Source: Burkholderia pyrrocinia | Lineage (GTDB): Bacteria; Pseudomonadota; Gammaproteobacteria; Burkholderiales; Burkholderiaceae | Assembly: GCF_001028665.1 (NCBI RefSeq) | Contig: NZ_CP011505.1 | Span: 558,001-622,000, forward strand | Length of the DNA stretch: 64,000 bases | Direction: 5' to 3' | Shown here: in pieces, positions 9,006-17,411 of the stretch | Position numbering within the stretch: position 1 is the first letter of the stretch | Layout of the letters: every line of letters begins with the position of its first letter | Notes under the pieces: generated by a model | The model's input: the letters and a program-made list of their open reading frames with translations, nothing else | What the model was told of the DNA's origin: nothing | The model's database searches: none | Translations under genes and position numbers: made by a program

Positions 9006-9365
9006 TCAGCCCCGACACCCGCCGCAGGTTTTCTGGCACCGTTCGGTGGCGGTCTTCGTCGTACAGCCGGATTGCGTTTTCGGGCAGCCGGTCTGGGTTT
9101 TCGGGCAGCCGGTCTGGGTCTTCGGGCAGCCGGTTTGCGTTTTCGGCGGCGCGTCGGAAGCAGCGGCGCCGATTGCTTGCAGGTCGTCGGTCTCCAGATC
9201 GTCGTCCGACGCCAGCGACGGGTCATTCACGGCCGGTGCGTTGTCCGTCGCTTCGACGAGCATGGCTTCAAGCATTTCCGGATCGATCGCATACATGCCC
9301 GCCTGGGCGCCGTTCGGCCGCTCACCGCGCAATGACGGATTGCTGCTTGACGAATGGTCATTCAT
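9006..9365 (-). CDS. lanA: Lanthipeptide precursor with tandem PKTQTGC core repeats
   Basis: A 119-aa precursor peptide. Residues 1 to about 72 are an acidic leader, including GMYAIDPEMLEAMLVEA and a DDLETDDLQAIGAAASDA segment. Its Gly-Ala/Ala-Ala stretch could be the leader-core cleavage area. Residues 74-101 are four 7-residue repeats: PKTQTGC three times, then PKTQSGC. Residues 102-119 form a different tail (TTKTATERCQKTCGGCRG). The core therefore holds seven Cys and many Thr plus one Ser, enough for up to seven (methyl)lanthionine rings. The start at 9365 is preferred over an upstream ATG at 9416 because GAGGAGA lies just upstream. lanM follows after 13 bases, so the two are co-transcribed. 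No C39 peptidase transporter is visible nearby, so maturation and export must use genes elsewhere. Confidence 0.92.
   Translation of the reverse strand: MNDHSSSSNPSLRGERPNGAQAGMYAIDPEMLEAMLVEATDNAPAVNDPSLASDDDLETDDLQAIGAAASDAPPKTQTGCPKTQTGCPKTQTGCPKTQSGCTTKTATERCQKTCGGCRG
9063..9146 (-). repeat. Four 21-bp tandem repeats encoding the lanthipeptide core
   Basis: Four consecutive 21-base units (9126-9146, 9105-9125, 9084-9104 and 9063-9083 in coding order) each encode PKTQ(T/S)GC. They differ at only a few third positions plus one Thr-to-Ser change, which suggests recent in-frame duplication. Copy number may vary between strains. Confidence 0.93.
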
Positions 9366-9580
9366 ATCAGGTCTCCTCGAAACAATATCCAACAGGCTGA
9401 CGACGTTCACGCCCATATCGGCGATACGGACACTTATTTCCCTGAGGTTTCAATTTCTTGAACAATGAAATCGATCGATATCGTTAAGTTATTCTTTATT
9501 CCCGGAAACCCTTCATGAGAGGACGAGCCGATCCGTACTGCATGAAAATTGTTTCAATGCAATATTTTATGAAACGCTCC
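9366..9580 (-). promoter_or_regulatory. Probable promoter and operator region of the lanthipeptide operon
   Basis: The bases upstream of lanA become AT-rich, unlike the flanking genes. TGAAAC-type half-sites recur: TGAAAATTGTTTCA at 9543-9556 and a GTTTCA/TGAAAC pair at 9551-9575. These could be an operator. I could not fix -35/-10 boxes with confidence. Confidence 0.35.
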
Positions 9581-9583
9581 GGA

Positions 9584-9608
9584 CACGCCCTTCAAATCGA
9601 AGGGCGTG
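9584..9608. terminator. Perfect 10-bp hairpin upstream of the lanthipeptide operon
   Basis: CACGCCCTTC at 9584-9593 pairs perfectly with GAAGGGCGTG at 9599-9608 across a 5-base loop. No long T-run follows on either strand, so it may be a weak terminator or a protein-binding site rather than a classical terminator. Confidence 0.4.
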
Positions 9609-11250
9609 CCCTCGCCCACGCATTCGCGTGCGACGACCGTGCGGATCGCTTGATGTGTGTCTGGTGATTCCCCGAAATGCGCATCCCCGGCTTCTGCCAA
9701 AATTGGCGCAGGCGAATTTTATTTCGCTTTCTGCCTCTCCACCGAGTGCTGGCCACGAATAACGTCTGTATTACCTTAGTACAAAAAATCGGGAACGGGC
9801 CTGTTAATTTTTACAATTTATCCGGCTCATTCAGTGGATTATTTTTTGCGTCCGGCGGAGCGCGCTCGGGCAGGACACCTCTCGCGGCCGCGATCGGCGT
9901 ACCGGGCAGTCTGCGCGGCCGCGCACGCGTTCAGGGCAGCTTGATGCTCGCCAGCCCGCGCGTCGCGTAGCGCACGCAGATCAGCCGGTTCGACATCGTG
10001 CGCTCGCGGTCGCACACAGCGCCTGGGTTTCCTGCCGGAGCATTTCGACGCACGGCTCGGTATCGGTGAGGGTCGTTCGGTGGCGACGACGCTGGCATCC
10101 AGCGCTCGGCCGTACGGCATCAATTTACTTGGGGGGCGGATCGCAAGTCCTTGTCGCAGTGGGATCGGCTTGCCCCGGCAAACCGTGTCGAAATCGAGCC
10201 CCTCGTTTCTTCGGCCCACCTACGGGAGCCGGCTGTCAGACTTCGCGACCGAAACCGCCGCTTCGTGACGAGCCTCGTCATGCCCTGCTTCAACTTGCGT
10301 GAGACGCACTGACAACCCGGATTTCCGCGTACGTTCCCCCCCAAGCAACACGGAGCCATTCTCCCGGATGTGCGGCCCACCGGACGGGCTACCCGCAAGT
10401 TCCGCCGGCCGGGACCGGGCCCGCCGAACCGCACAAATCAAGGTATTGGAATGCGGATTTGCTCAATATTTGAACCGTGCCAGGTCGCATAAAAATCATA
10501 TCCGCGCCTTTTCTCGGGTAATGCATTCTCTGAAACCGCAGAGCATCGATCGGACTCGTTTCCGATAAATGGGGAATTTGGGGTGAAAAGCACAAATTGC
10601 GACCTGCCTTCATGAATTTTTCTTCCTGAGAAAATAGCGCCGCGGATCGCTCGATTCCTGGCGATGGCGCGAGTGATCGAATTGGCGCCCCTGTCAAAGA
10701 ATACAGGTGACGATTAACGCTCAATGGACTACTGTCAGGATCACCAACGAATGCCAGAAGGAAACAGGAAGGGAAATGCCGGTATGCGCGCTACCTGAAC
10801 CGCACTGCCAGACGAGACGGTTCGCGCCGCGCGCTTCTCTCGGTTCTGTAGCGTTCGCAACGTTCCGAGCCAGGTCGTCAAGAATCAGATGGACGGTGTG
10901 TCATTCGTGATGCCGGTTCATAGATTTTTCGCCGGCGGCGTCGAAACCGAGACCCTATATCTGCCCCTTGCCTCCATACGGCAAGCGGACAAGGAAACTG
11001 AAATGGTCGTTCAATCGCCGCGCGACGCCGGACGGCTGCCACATGGAGTTCTACACGCCGAAGGGCGATCCGCTGGTGCCGACGCACGCGTCGCATCGGG
11101 CAGGCTTGTCGTGAGCCTCGGCCGGAACATGTATGCCCTCAACGACGAGTTGATCCACGGCGCAGACAGGAGGCAGGCGCCGTCGATCAGCCACTGGATG
11201 CCGCCGGCACCGCTGGCGTAATTGCAGCACGGGAGTCGAATGTTCAATCC
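9609..11250. other. Gene-poor stretch between the RiPP operon and the lipase gene
   Basis: About 1.6 kb without a convincing gene. It alternates AT-rich spacers with short GC-rich blocks. On the minus strand, 9945-10070 reads like the degenerate end of a gene (SNRLICVRYATRGLASIKLP then stop) and needs a one-base frameshift to extend upstream. On the plus strand, 11041-11110 holds a short phrase, HMEFYTPKGDPLVPTHASH, ending in a stop. Both look like decayed remnants; I cannot name their families. Confidence 0.4.
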
Positions 11251-11268
11251 ATCTGGAGAAGATCAATC

Positions 11269-12276
11269 ATGTCGAACACCGGTACCGAGCAAGCGCAGAT
11301 CAATCTCACGTTAGCCTACGTCGTCAACAATTCAGCTACCGACTTTTTTACGGGAAAGGCAATTAAAGATCCGACCGTGGAGCAGGTCAGTCAGGCCATC
11401 AGCAATGGCCTGAACCTTTCCAAGATGACCAAGAACAACCAGTTCAGTATCGCTTGGGGCCCCGCCGTACTTCGGGACCCCGATTCGGATCAATATGCGG
11501 CCCACATCACCGTGGTGCTGCAATCGGTAGCCACAGGCGAATATTCGGTGGTGACCAGCGGCACCGATTTCGCTTCCCCGGTCGACCTTCTGGAGGACAA
11601 TCTGTACAAAACCCTCGTGTCGTTCCGGAAGTACGTACCGTCGTGCTCGGACCTGGCGGGCATATCGGCCGGAACGGATATAGGACTGTCGTCCGTTATC
11701 CTGACCACTGACTCGAACGGCGCGACGCTCGTCGATTTTCTCAAGACGGTGCGACCCTCGAGCACGATCAACGTGATCGGGCACAGCCTGGGTGGGGCCC
11801 TGGCATCCGCCCTTGTCCTGTATCTGAAGAATGCGCGCGACTTGCAGGCGTCGAACCTGAAATTCACCTGCGAAACCTTTGCCGCACCGACGGCGGGCAA
11901 TGATATCTTTGCCAGTTACTTTGACGAACAAATGGGAGCCAACGCGACACGGGTATGGAACACGTGCGACATCGTGCCGATGGCGTGGAATGCAAAAACT
12001 ATCCAGAGCGTGAAAACGATCTATAGTTCCTCTCCGCCCTCCGACGCCATCAAGCTGCTTATCGATGCGATAAGTATCAATTCGCTACCGCTTAATTACA
12101 ACCAATGGGGAAATGACGGCTCCCAGCAAAAGACACTTGACGGACAGCCTGATAATACGATTACGGATTTCTTTCTGCAGGCCGGGTATCAGCATATCCC
12201 CCAATATATGTTGCTTCTGGGGCTGAATCTGACCGATATCCCTTTGCCCCCGCCGCCTCCCACTCAGGGACAGTGA
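11269..12276 (+). CDS. Class 3 (alpha/beta-hydrolase) lipase family protein
   Basis: A 335-aa predicted esterase/lipase. The nucleophile elbow is INVIGHSLGGALAS with Ser173, typical of Lipase_3 proteins. NTCDIVPMAW supplies a plausible catalytic Asp and GYQHIPQY a plausible His. The ETFAAPTAGNDIF phrase matches the family strand after the elbow. No signal peptide or lipobox is visible, so it is either cytoplasmic or exported by a non-Sec route. The C-terminus ends in a proline run (PLPPPPPTQG). The ATG follows GGAGAAG at good spacing. It stands alone, with a gene-poor region upstream and IS debris downstream. The substrate is unknown. Confidence 0.85.
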   Translation: MSNTGTEQAQINLTLAYVVNNSATDFFTGKAIKDPTVEQVSQAISNGLNLSKMTKNNQFSIAWGPAVLRDPDSDQYAAHITVVLQSVATGEYSVVTSGTDFASPVDLLEDNLYKTLVSFRKYVPSCSDLAGISAGTDIGLSSVILTTDSNGATLVDFLKTVRPSSTINVIGHSLGGALASALVLYLKNARDLQASNLKFTCETFAAPTAGNDIFASYFDEQMGANATRVWNTCDIVPMAWNAKTIQSVKTIYSSSPPSDAIKLLIDAISINSLPLNYNQWGNDGSQQKTLDGQPDNTITDFFLQAGYQHIPQYMLLLGLNLTDIPLPPPPPTQGQ

Positions 12277-12434
12277 GCGCGGTTCCCGAGCTACGCGGCT
12301 ATCCTCCACGCCCTGGGGAATGGCGCGTGGCCGGGTGTTATTGATTTCACCTCATCACTGACGGATGACGCGACGCATGATGTGGCTGGTGCGCAATCCA
12401 TTGGAATAGACCAGAGTAAAGTTTCTCTCATCGG

Positions 12435-12566
12435 TCACTCAAAGTGCTGGAACGGTTGCAATGGCGGCGGCGCAAAGCATGCCGCAAGTGTTTCCGGCAG
12501 CGCCATCAACTCGGTCGCGAGATCCTCGCCCAGGATCTCGCGCAACACCGCCATGGTGTTTGTCAT
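12435..12566 (-). CDS. Small uncharacterised ORF beside an IS remnant
   Basis: A 43-codon frame (start MTNTMAVLREILGEDL, end PLQPFQHFE) with a coherent helical look. It lies 70 bases downstream of an IS3-type integrase remnant on the same strand. A GGAGGA sits upstream, although 13 bases from the ATG. It could be a fragment carried with the insertion element rather than a functional gene. I do not recognise the family. Confidence 0.3.
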   Translation of the reverse strand: MTNTMAVLREILGEDLATELMALPETLAACFAPPPLQPFQHFE

Positions 12567-12635
12567 GTCGAGTCAGTCCTCCATCGCGAAACACCAGCCT
12601 TGATCGGGTGACCTGCCCGATTCCTTCGGGGCATT

Positions 12636-12779
12636 TCAGTCTTTGGGAACGGCCTCGGTTGATCCAGGCGAACAGCACTGCGGCCTGAACTCGTCGGACG
12701 TCAGGCATCACAGACTCGAATGCGGCCGGATGGCATCGTAGTGGCGTCGCCACTGCTCGATCACAACCTTCGCTTCCAT
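12636..12779 (-). pseudogene. Remnant of an IS3-family transposase (integrase C-terminus)
   Basis: The minus strand reads EAKVVIEQWRRHYDAIRPHS, then SL, a TGA, and CLTSDEFRPQ. This is the conserved end of IS3-family OrfB integrases (usually RPHSSLGYLTPxEF). The stop falls where Gly is normally found. Only about 47 codons survive and the rest of the transposase is absent, so this is a decayed copy. It helps explain the gap between the lipase and protease genes. Confidence 0.75.
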
Positions 12780-13198
12780 AAGTGCTAAACGCGGCACCAT
12801 GAATCAATTGCATTACCCCGCAAACGCCATCAACAATCAAGGCAACTATTTAATAAAGTAAATTACGGCTGACGTTGTTGCTCCGCTTCAAATCGCCGGT
12901 TCCGTTCGAGCGGTGTCCCTCCGCCTCACCCCTAGTTTCTCGACGCTCACCAAGTGTTCCCTTCCGCGCGAAGTTGCCGATACCGCCAACGCGGCCGACT
13001 AGATCATTTCACGTTTCTCACCAAATCCTGACTTGATTAACATCGGCATGATTAAAAATTAATTTATTAGAAAATATCTTGTAATTATAAAAACGACCTT
13101 CTAGCATGCCCCTGCGGTTCGCGACATGTCTCACATCAACGTTTTTACTTGATGCATTCCTCGAAAATCACGCATTTATCCATAATCTGGGGGATTAC

Positions 13199-14896
13199 AT
13201 GAAGAAACTGTCTCGTCTGCTGTCCATCACCGCGATTACCCTCGCGAGTCTCAGCGCATTTGCCCAAGCCGGCGACCAGCCGGCCGCGGTCGACAAGGCG
13301 CTGCAACTGATCCAGCAGAACCCGTCCGCTTTCAGCCTGGCTACCGGCAGCGCCGCACGCACGTTGAAGTTCGCGGCGCCGCAGGCGAGCGCGCCGACGG
13401 ACGGCGACCAGTTCCAGGTACGCGACGTGATCGTCGATCCCGACGGCACCGAGCACGTGCGCTTCGACCGCTTCTACGCGGGTCTGCCCGTGATCGGCGG
13501 CGACGTCGTCGTCCATTCGAACCAGGGGCAACTGAAGCAAGCGAGCCTGACCCAGCCCGCGCCGATCGATCTCGCCGGCAAGATCGGCAAGGTCGGCGAC
13601 CGCTTCGTGGTACGCAACGCGCCCGACGTGGGCGCGGCCAGGGTCAAGCGCATCGCGGCCGCGCGTTTCGCATCGGACGTGCGCCGCGTCGATGACGCGG
13701 AACTCGTCGTGTTCGCGCGCGACGTCACGCCGACGCTGGCCTACGCAGTGCGCGTATACGGCAAGGGGACCGACGCGCACGGCGATGCCGTGCTGTACTA
13801 CGTCGACGCGCGCACGGGCACCGTGCTCGACGCGCAGGACCTGATCAAGACCGCCGCCGCGACCGGCACCGGCCGCTCGCTGTACTACGGCAACCTGACG
13901 CTGACCACCGACCAGACCGGCACGAACGCTTACCGGATGCTCGATCCGACCCGCGGCAGCGGCTCCGTCTACGACGGCCGCGGGCTGATCGCGGAGGACG
14001 TCGAGCAAGCGACCGACCTGCCGATCTTCACGAGCAGCACGAACGTGTGGGGCAACAGCTCGACCACCGACCGGCAGACCGTCGCCGCCGACATCGACTA
14101 CGGCCTCGCGTTGACTTGGGACTACTACAAGACTGCGCACAACCGTAACGGCATCTTCAACGACGGGCGCGGCGTGAGGAGTTTCGCGCACGTGGTGTTC
14201 GACACCGGCAGCGGCACGACCGGCGCGAACGCGGCATGGATGCCGTCGCACATCATGGTGTACGGCGACGGCCAGTCGGGTACGAGCCTGCCGAAGCCCG
14301 TCGTGTCGGTCGACGTGGCCGGGCACGAGATGAGCCACGGCGTGACCGAGGCCACCGCCAACCTGAACTATTCGGGCGACGCGGGCGGCCTGAACGAGTC
14401 GACGTCCGACATCTTCGGCACGCTCGTGAAGTTCTACGCGAACAACGCGAACGATCCCGGCAACTACGTGATCGGCGCGCGCGTGGTGAGCGGCGGCCTG
14501 CGCAAGATGTACAAGCAGGATCTCGATGGCCGGTCGTTCAGCTGCTATCCGTCCGGCGGCTTCTCGTGGTCGAATCCGCGCCACGATCCGCACTTCACGT
14601 CGGGCGTCGGCAACCGCTTCTTCTACCTGCTGTCGGAAGGCCCGGCGGTGCCGTCGACCGACACCGGCCTGTCGAGGACGCAGCTGGTCTGCAACGGCGA
14701 CACGACCTTCAGCGGCCTCGGTCGCGACAAGGCCGGCAAGATCTGGTACCGGACGCTGACCGTGTACCTGAACGCCAACTCGAGCTACACGAGCGCGCGG
14801 CGCGCATCGATCCAGGCGGCGAACGACCTGTATGGCGCGAACTCGGCCGAGAGCGCAACGGTCGCGCGCGCGTGGAGTGCGGTCGGGGTGAATTGA
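13199..14896 (+). CDS. M4 (thermolysin-like) secreted zinc metalloprotease, ZmpA/ZmpB type
   Basis: A 565-aa preproenzyme. A signal peptide (MKKLSRLLSITAITLASLSAFAQA) is followed by an FTP/PepSY propeptide to about residue 220 and then the catalytic domain. Zinc ligands are visible: H376-E377-M-S-H380 (HEMSH) and E400 in GGLNESTSD. The 24-residue spacing from the first His to the Glu equals that of thermolysin. The length and organisation match the Burkholderia virulence proteases ZmpA and ZmpB (about 62-63 kDa precursors, type II secreted, self-cleaving). I cannot tell which of the two from sequence memory. The ATG at 13199 is preferred over upstream starts because the signal peptide begins there. 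Expression is probably quorum-regulated by analogy, but I did not identify a lux-type box. Confidence 0.92.
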   Translation: MKKLSRLLSITAITLASLSAFAQAGDQPAAVDKALQLIQQNPSAFSLATGSAARTLKFAAPQASAPTDGDQFQVRDVIVDPDGTEHVRFDRFYAGLPVIGGDVVVHSNQGQLKQASLTQPAPIDLAGKIGKVGDRFVVRNAPDVGAARVKRIAAARFASDVRRVDDAELVVFARDVTPTLAYAVRVYGKGTDAHGDAVLYYVDARTGTVLDAQDLIKTAAATGTGRSLYYGNLTLTTDQTGTNAYRMLDPTRGSGSVYDGRGLIAEDVEQATDLPIFTSSTNVWGNSSTTDRQTVAADIDYGLALTWDYYKTAHNRNGIFNDGRGVRSFAHVVFDTGSGTTGANAAWMPSHIMVYGDGQSGTSLPKPVVSVDVAGHEMSHGVTEATANLNYSGDAGGLNESTSDIFGTLVKFYANNANDPGNYVIGARVVSGGLRKMYKQDLDGRSFSCYPSGGFSWSNPRHDPHFTSGVGNRFFYLLSEGPAVPSTDTGLSRTQLVCNGDTTFSGLGRDKAGKIWYRTLTVYLNANSSYTSARRASIQAANDLYGANSAESATVARAWSAVGVN

Positions 14897-15660
14897 TCGC
14901 GCTTGTGTGGGCGTGTTGAACACCGGAAGGTCGCGTGGCGGTACTTCGGTTCGGGGAAAAGCGAGCCGATCGAGGTCACGCGACGCTCGGGCGTGACAAA
15001 GGCAGGTGTCGATCGGCCGCCTGCGATGGCAGGCGGCTGATCGGCGGACAATTCATCCGTGCAGCGGGACTGCGGGTTCGCGAAAGCGACGCCGGCGGGA
15101 TGTCGACGCGCCGGACCCGAACCCAAGCTCATCGGCTCCCCTCGCCCATCCCCTGACGTTTCAATGCGATTTCCAGCCGCGCGATCCACGCCGCGTCGTC
15201 GACGCCTGGCTCTCAGGATGTTTTCAATCCGCCCGGTTCGACGCGACACTGCGCGGCAGCCGCAGGATCTCCTGACCGCGCTGCGACAGCGCGCCGTACC
15301 ATGCCGCCGTGCCGGATCTTGTTCGGCCGCTCGACATCGACGTTGCGGTTGACGAGATTCGGCGCGGAAGCCGAAAAGGTGCGTCGTCGAAGGCAACGCC
15401 CCAAAAACGGGAAGTCATATAACAAAAAGCTTTCCACGACACCCGTATGCACGGATTCGAACAGGTTCAGTCCAAATTTGCATGCTGTTTGTGAGCGGAA
15501 TTAAGGCTGAATACTTTCGTGTCTGACCGTGCCCCTCGCCGTTGCCGGCGAGCCGCGACCAGGATGCCCGGCGTGTCTCTACGCGTCGTGGTCGCAGGTG
15601 CCGGTGGGTCCTGATCGTCACGCGATCAGGATGAATGCGATCACGCAAATGCGAGAGGGT
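14897..15660. other. Intergenic region between protease and permease
   Basis: About 760 bases with only weak, Arg-rich ORFs that look like shadows. I see no recognisable protein. The segment 15410-15520 is AT-richer and probably carries the permease promoter. Confidence 0.4.
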
Positions 15661-15666
15661 GCAGCC

Positions 15667-17157
15667 ATGGCATCGATTCCTGAACCGTCGCCGACCGGCG
15701 AAACCAACAAACGCAGCTGGCTCGAATCCCACGAGGCCGGCTATCACAAGACGCTCGGCAATCGACAGGTACAGATGATCGCGATCGGCGGTGCGATCGG
15801 CACGGGGCTTTTCCTCGGGGCCGGCGCGCGCCTTCAGGCTGCGGGGCCGGCGCTCGCTATCGTCTACCTGGTGTGCGGCGTGTTTTCGTTCCTGATCCTG
15901 CGTGCGCTCGGCGAGCTGGTGATGCACCGGCCGAGCAGCGGCAGTTTCGTGTCGTACGCGCGCGAATTCCTCGGCGAGAAAGCGTCTTTCGTGGCGGGCT
16001 GGATGTATTTCCTGAACTGGGCCATGACCGGCATCGTCGACATTACCGCGGTCGCGCTCTACATGCATTACTGGACGCCGTTCGCCGGTGTGCCGCAATG
16101 GATCTTCGCGTTGATTGCGCTCTGCATCGTCGCCACGATGAATCTGATCGGCGTGAAGTGGTTCGCCGAAATGGAGTTCTGGTTTGCGTTGATCAAGGTC
16201 GCCGCGATCGTGCTGTTTCTCGGCATCGGCTCCGTGATCCTGGGCACGGGCGGGCACGTCGCGGGCCACGACACGGGCATGCACCTGATCACCGACAACG
16301 GCGGTTTTTTCCCGCACGGACTGATGCCGGCACTCGTGCTGGTTCAGGGCGTGGTGTTCGCGTTCGCGGGCGTCGAACTGGTCGGCACGGCCGCCGGCGA
16401 ATGCAAGGATGCACGCAAGGTGCTGCCGCGCGCGATCAACAGCGTGATCTGGCGCATTGCGATCTTCTACGTCGCGTCGGTCGTGCTGCTCGTCTGCCTG
16501 CTGCCGTGGAGCGCGTACAAGGCAGGGCAAAGCCCGTTCGTCACGTTCTTCGGCGCGCTCGGCGTTCCCGGTATCGGCTCGGTGATGAACCTGGTGGTAT
16601 TGACGGCGGCGCTGTCGAGTCTCAACTCGGGGCTGTATTCGACCGGGCGCGTGCTGCGTTCGCTGTCGATGGGTGGCTCGGCCCCCGCGTTCCTCGGGCG
16701 GATGAGCACGCAATCCGTGCCGTACGCGGGCATTCTCGTGACGGTCGCGATCTACGTGATCGGCGTGCTGCTCAACTATCTCGTGCCGTCGAGCGTGTTC
16801 GAGATCGTGCTGAACATCGCGTCGCTCGGCATCATCAGCACGTGGGGGTTCATCATCGTCTGCCAGATGAAATTCCGGGCGGCCGTCAAACGCGGCGAAG
16901 TGGACGACGTGTCGTTCAGGATGCCCGGCGCGCCGGTGACATCGTGGCTCACGCTGCTGTTCCTGCTCGGCGTGCTGGTCCTGATGGCATTCGACTACCC
17001 GAACGGCACGTGGACGATCGCGTCGATTCCGCTGGTCGCACTGTTGCTCGTCGCCGGCTGGAAGTGGCTAAGCGGCCGCGCGCGCCGCGCGTTGCTCAAG
17101 CCGACGATTCCGTCGGTCACGCTCACGCAGAACGTCCTCGAAAAAGGCGACAACTAG
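15667..17157 (+). CDS. ansP: L-asparagine permease (APC family)
   Basis: A 496-aa inner-membrane amino acid/proton symporter with about 12 hydrophobic segments. The N-terminal block GNRQVQMIAIGGAIGTGLFL, the phrase ALGELVMHRPSSGSFVSYAR, the internal GTAAGECKDARKVLPRAINS and the MAFDYPNGTWTIAS near the end closely match what I remember of E. coli AnsP (499 aa). The start at 15667 is chosen because GAGAGGG precedes it and the length fits; an in-frame ATG at 15631 would add 12 residues. It stands alone, followed by the NIT-ANTAR regulator 255 bases downstream, and fits the nitrogen-acquisition theme of this part of the window. Confidence 0.88.
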   Translation: MASIPEPSPTGETNKRSWLESHEAGYHKTLGNRQVQMIAIGGAIGTGLFLGAGARLQAAGPALAIVYLVCGVFSFLILRALGELVMHRPSSGSFVSYAREFLGEKASFVAGWMYFLNWAMTGIVDITAVALYMHYWTPFAGVPQWIFALIALCIVATMNLIGVKWFAEMEFWFALIKVAAIVLFLGIGSVILGTGGHVAGHDTGMHLITDNGGFFPHGLMPALVLVQGVVFAFAGVELVGTAAGECKDARKVLPRAINSVIWRIAIFYVASVVLLVCLLPWSAYKAGQSPFVTFFGALGVPGIGSVMNLVVLTAALSSLNSGLYSTGRVLRSLSMGGSAPAFLGRMSTQSVPYAGILVTVAIYVIGVLLNYLVPSSVFEIVLNIASLGIISTWGFIIVCQMKFRAAVKRGEVDDVSFRMPGAPVTSWLTLLFLLGVLVLMAFDYPNGTWTIASIPLVALLLVAGWKWLSGRARRALLKPTIPSVTLTQNVLEKGDN

Positions 17158-17411
17158 GCGACGCCCGACAGCGGATGGCGACCGACCCGAGGACGAGGGC
17201 CGCCCTGCGCGGTTCCGGGAAATCACATGACACCGTTTGACGAAATGCTGGCGGGCGGGCAGGTTCGGCCGCCCTGCTCGCCAGACCAGGATTTCCGCTC
17301 GGCAGAGCGCCGCATCGACGAGCCGGCCGGCTCTCCAGGCGTTGCCCGCGACAACGACATTTATTGTCCGCACTACACTGCAATTAGCCCCTGCCGCCGT
17401 TCAACGTCACC

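Larger units (their letters stand above)
12280..13190. other. Intergenic region with IS debris and AT-rich upstream DNA
   Basis: Between the lipase and the metalloprotease. Apart from the IS3 remnant and the 43-codon ORF, nothing convincing is coded. The last 190 bases before the protease start are strongly AT-rich (runs such as TTAATTTATTAGAAAATATC near 13060-13080), consistent with a regulated promoter and long leader for the protease. Confidence 0.5.

Noticed and set aside
9063..9146. Short tandem repeats considered as a CRISPR-like array
   Set aside because: Units are contiguous with no spacers and lie in a coding frame.
8993..9226. Upstream N-terminal extension of LanM
   Set aside because: It overlaps the precursor gene in another frame, is Arg/Pro-rich from reading through the repeats, and the 8992 ATG has a proper ribosome-binding site.
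10889..11221. 110-codon plus-strand ORF before the lipase
   Set aside because: Composition changes midway and no family is recognisable; treated as possible decayed DNA, not a gene.
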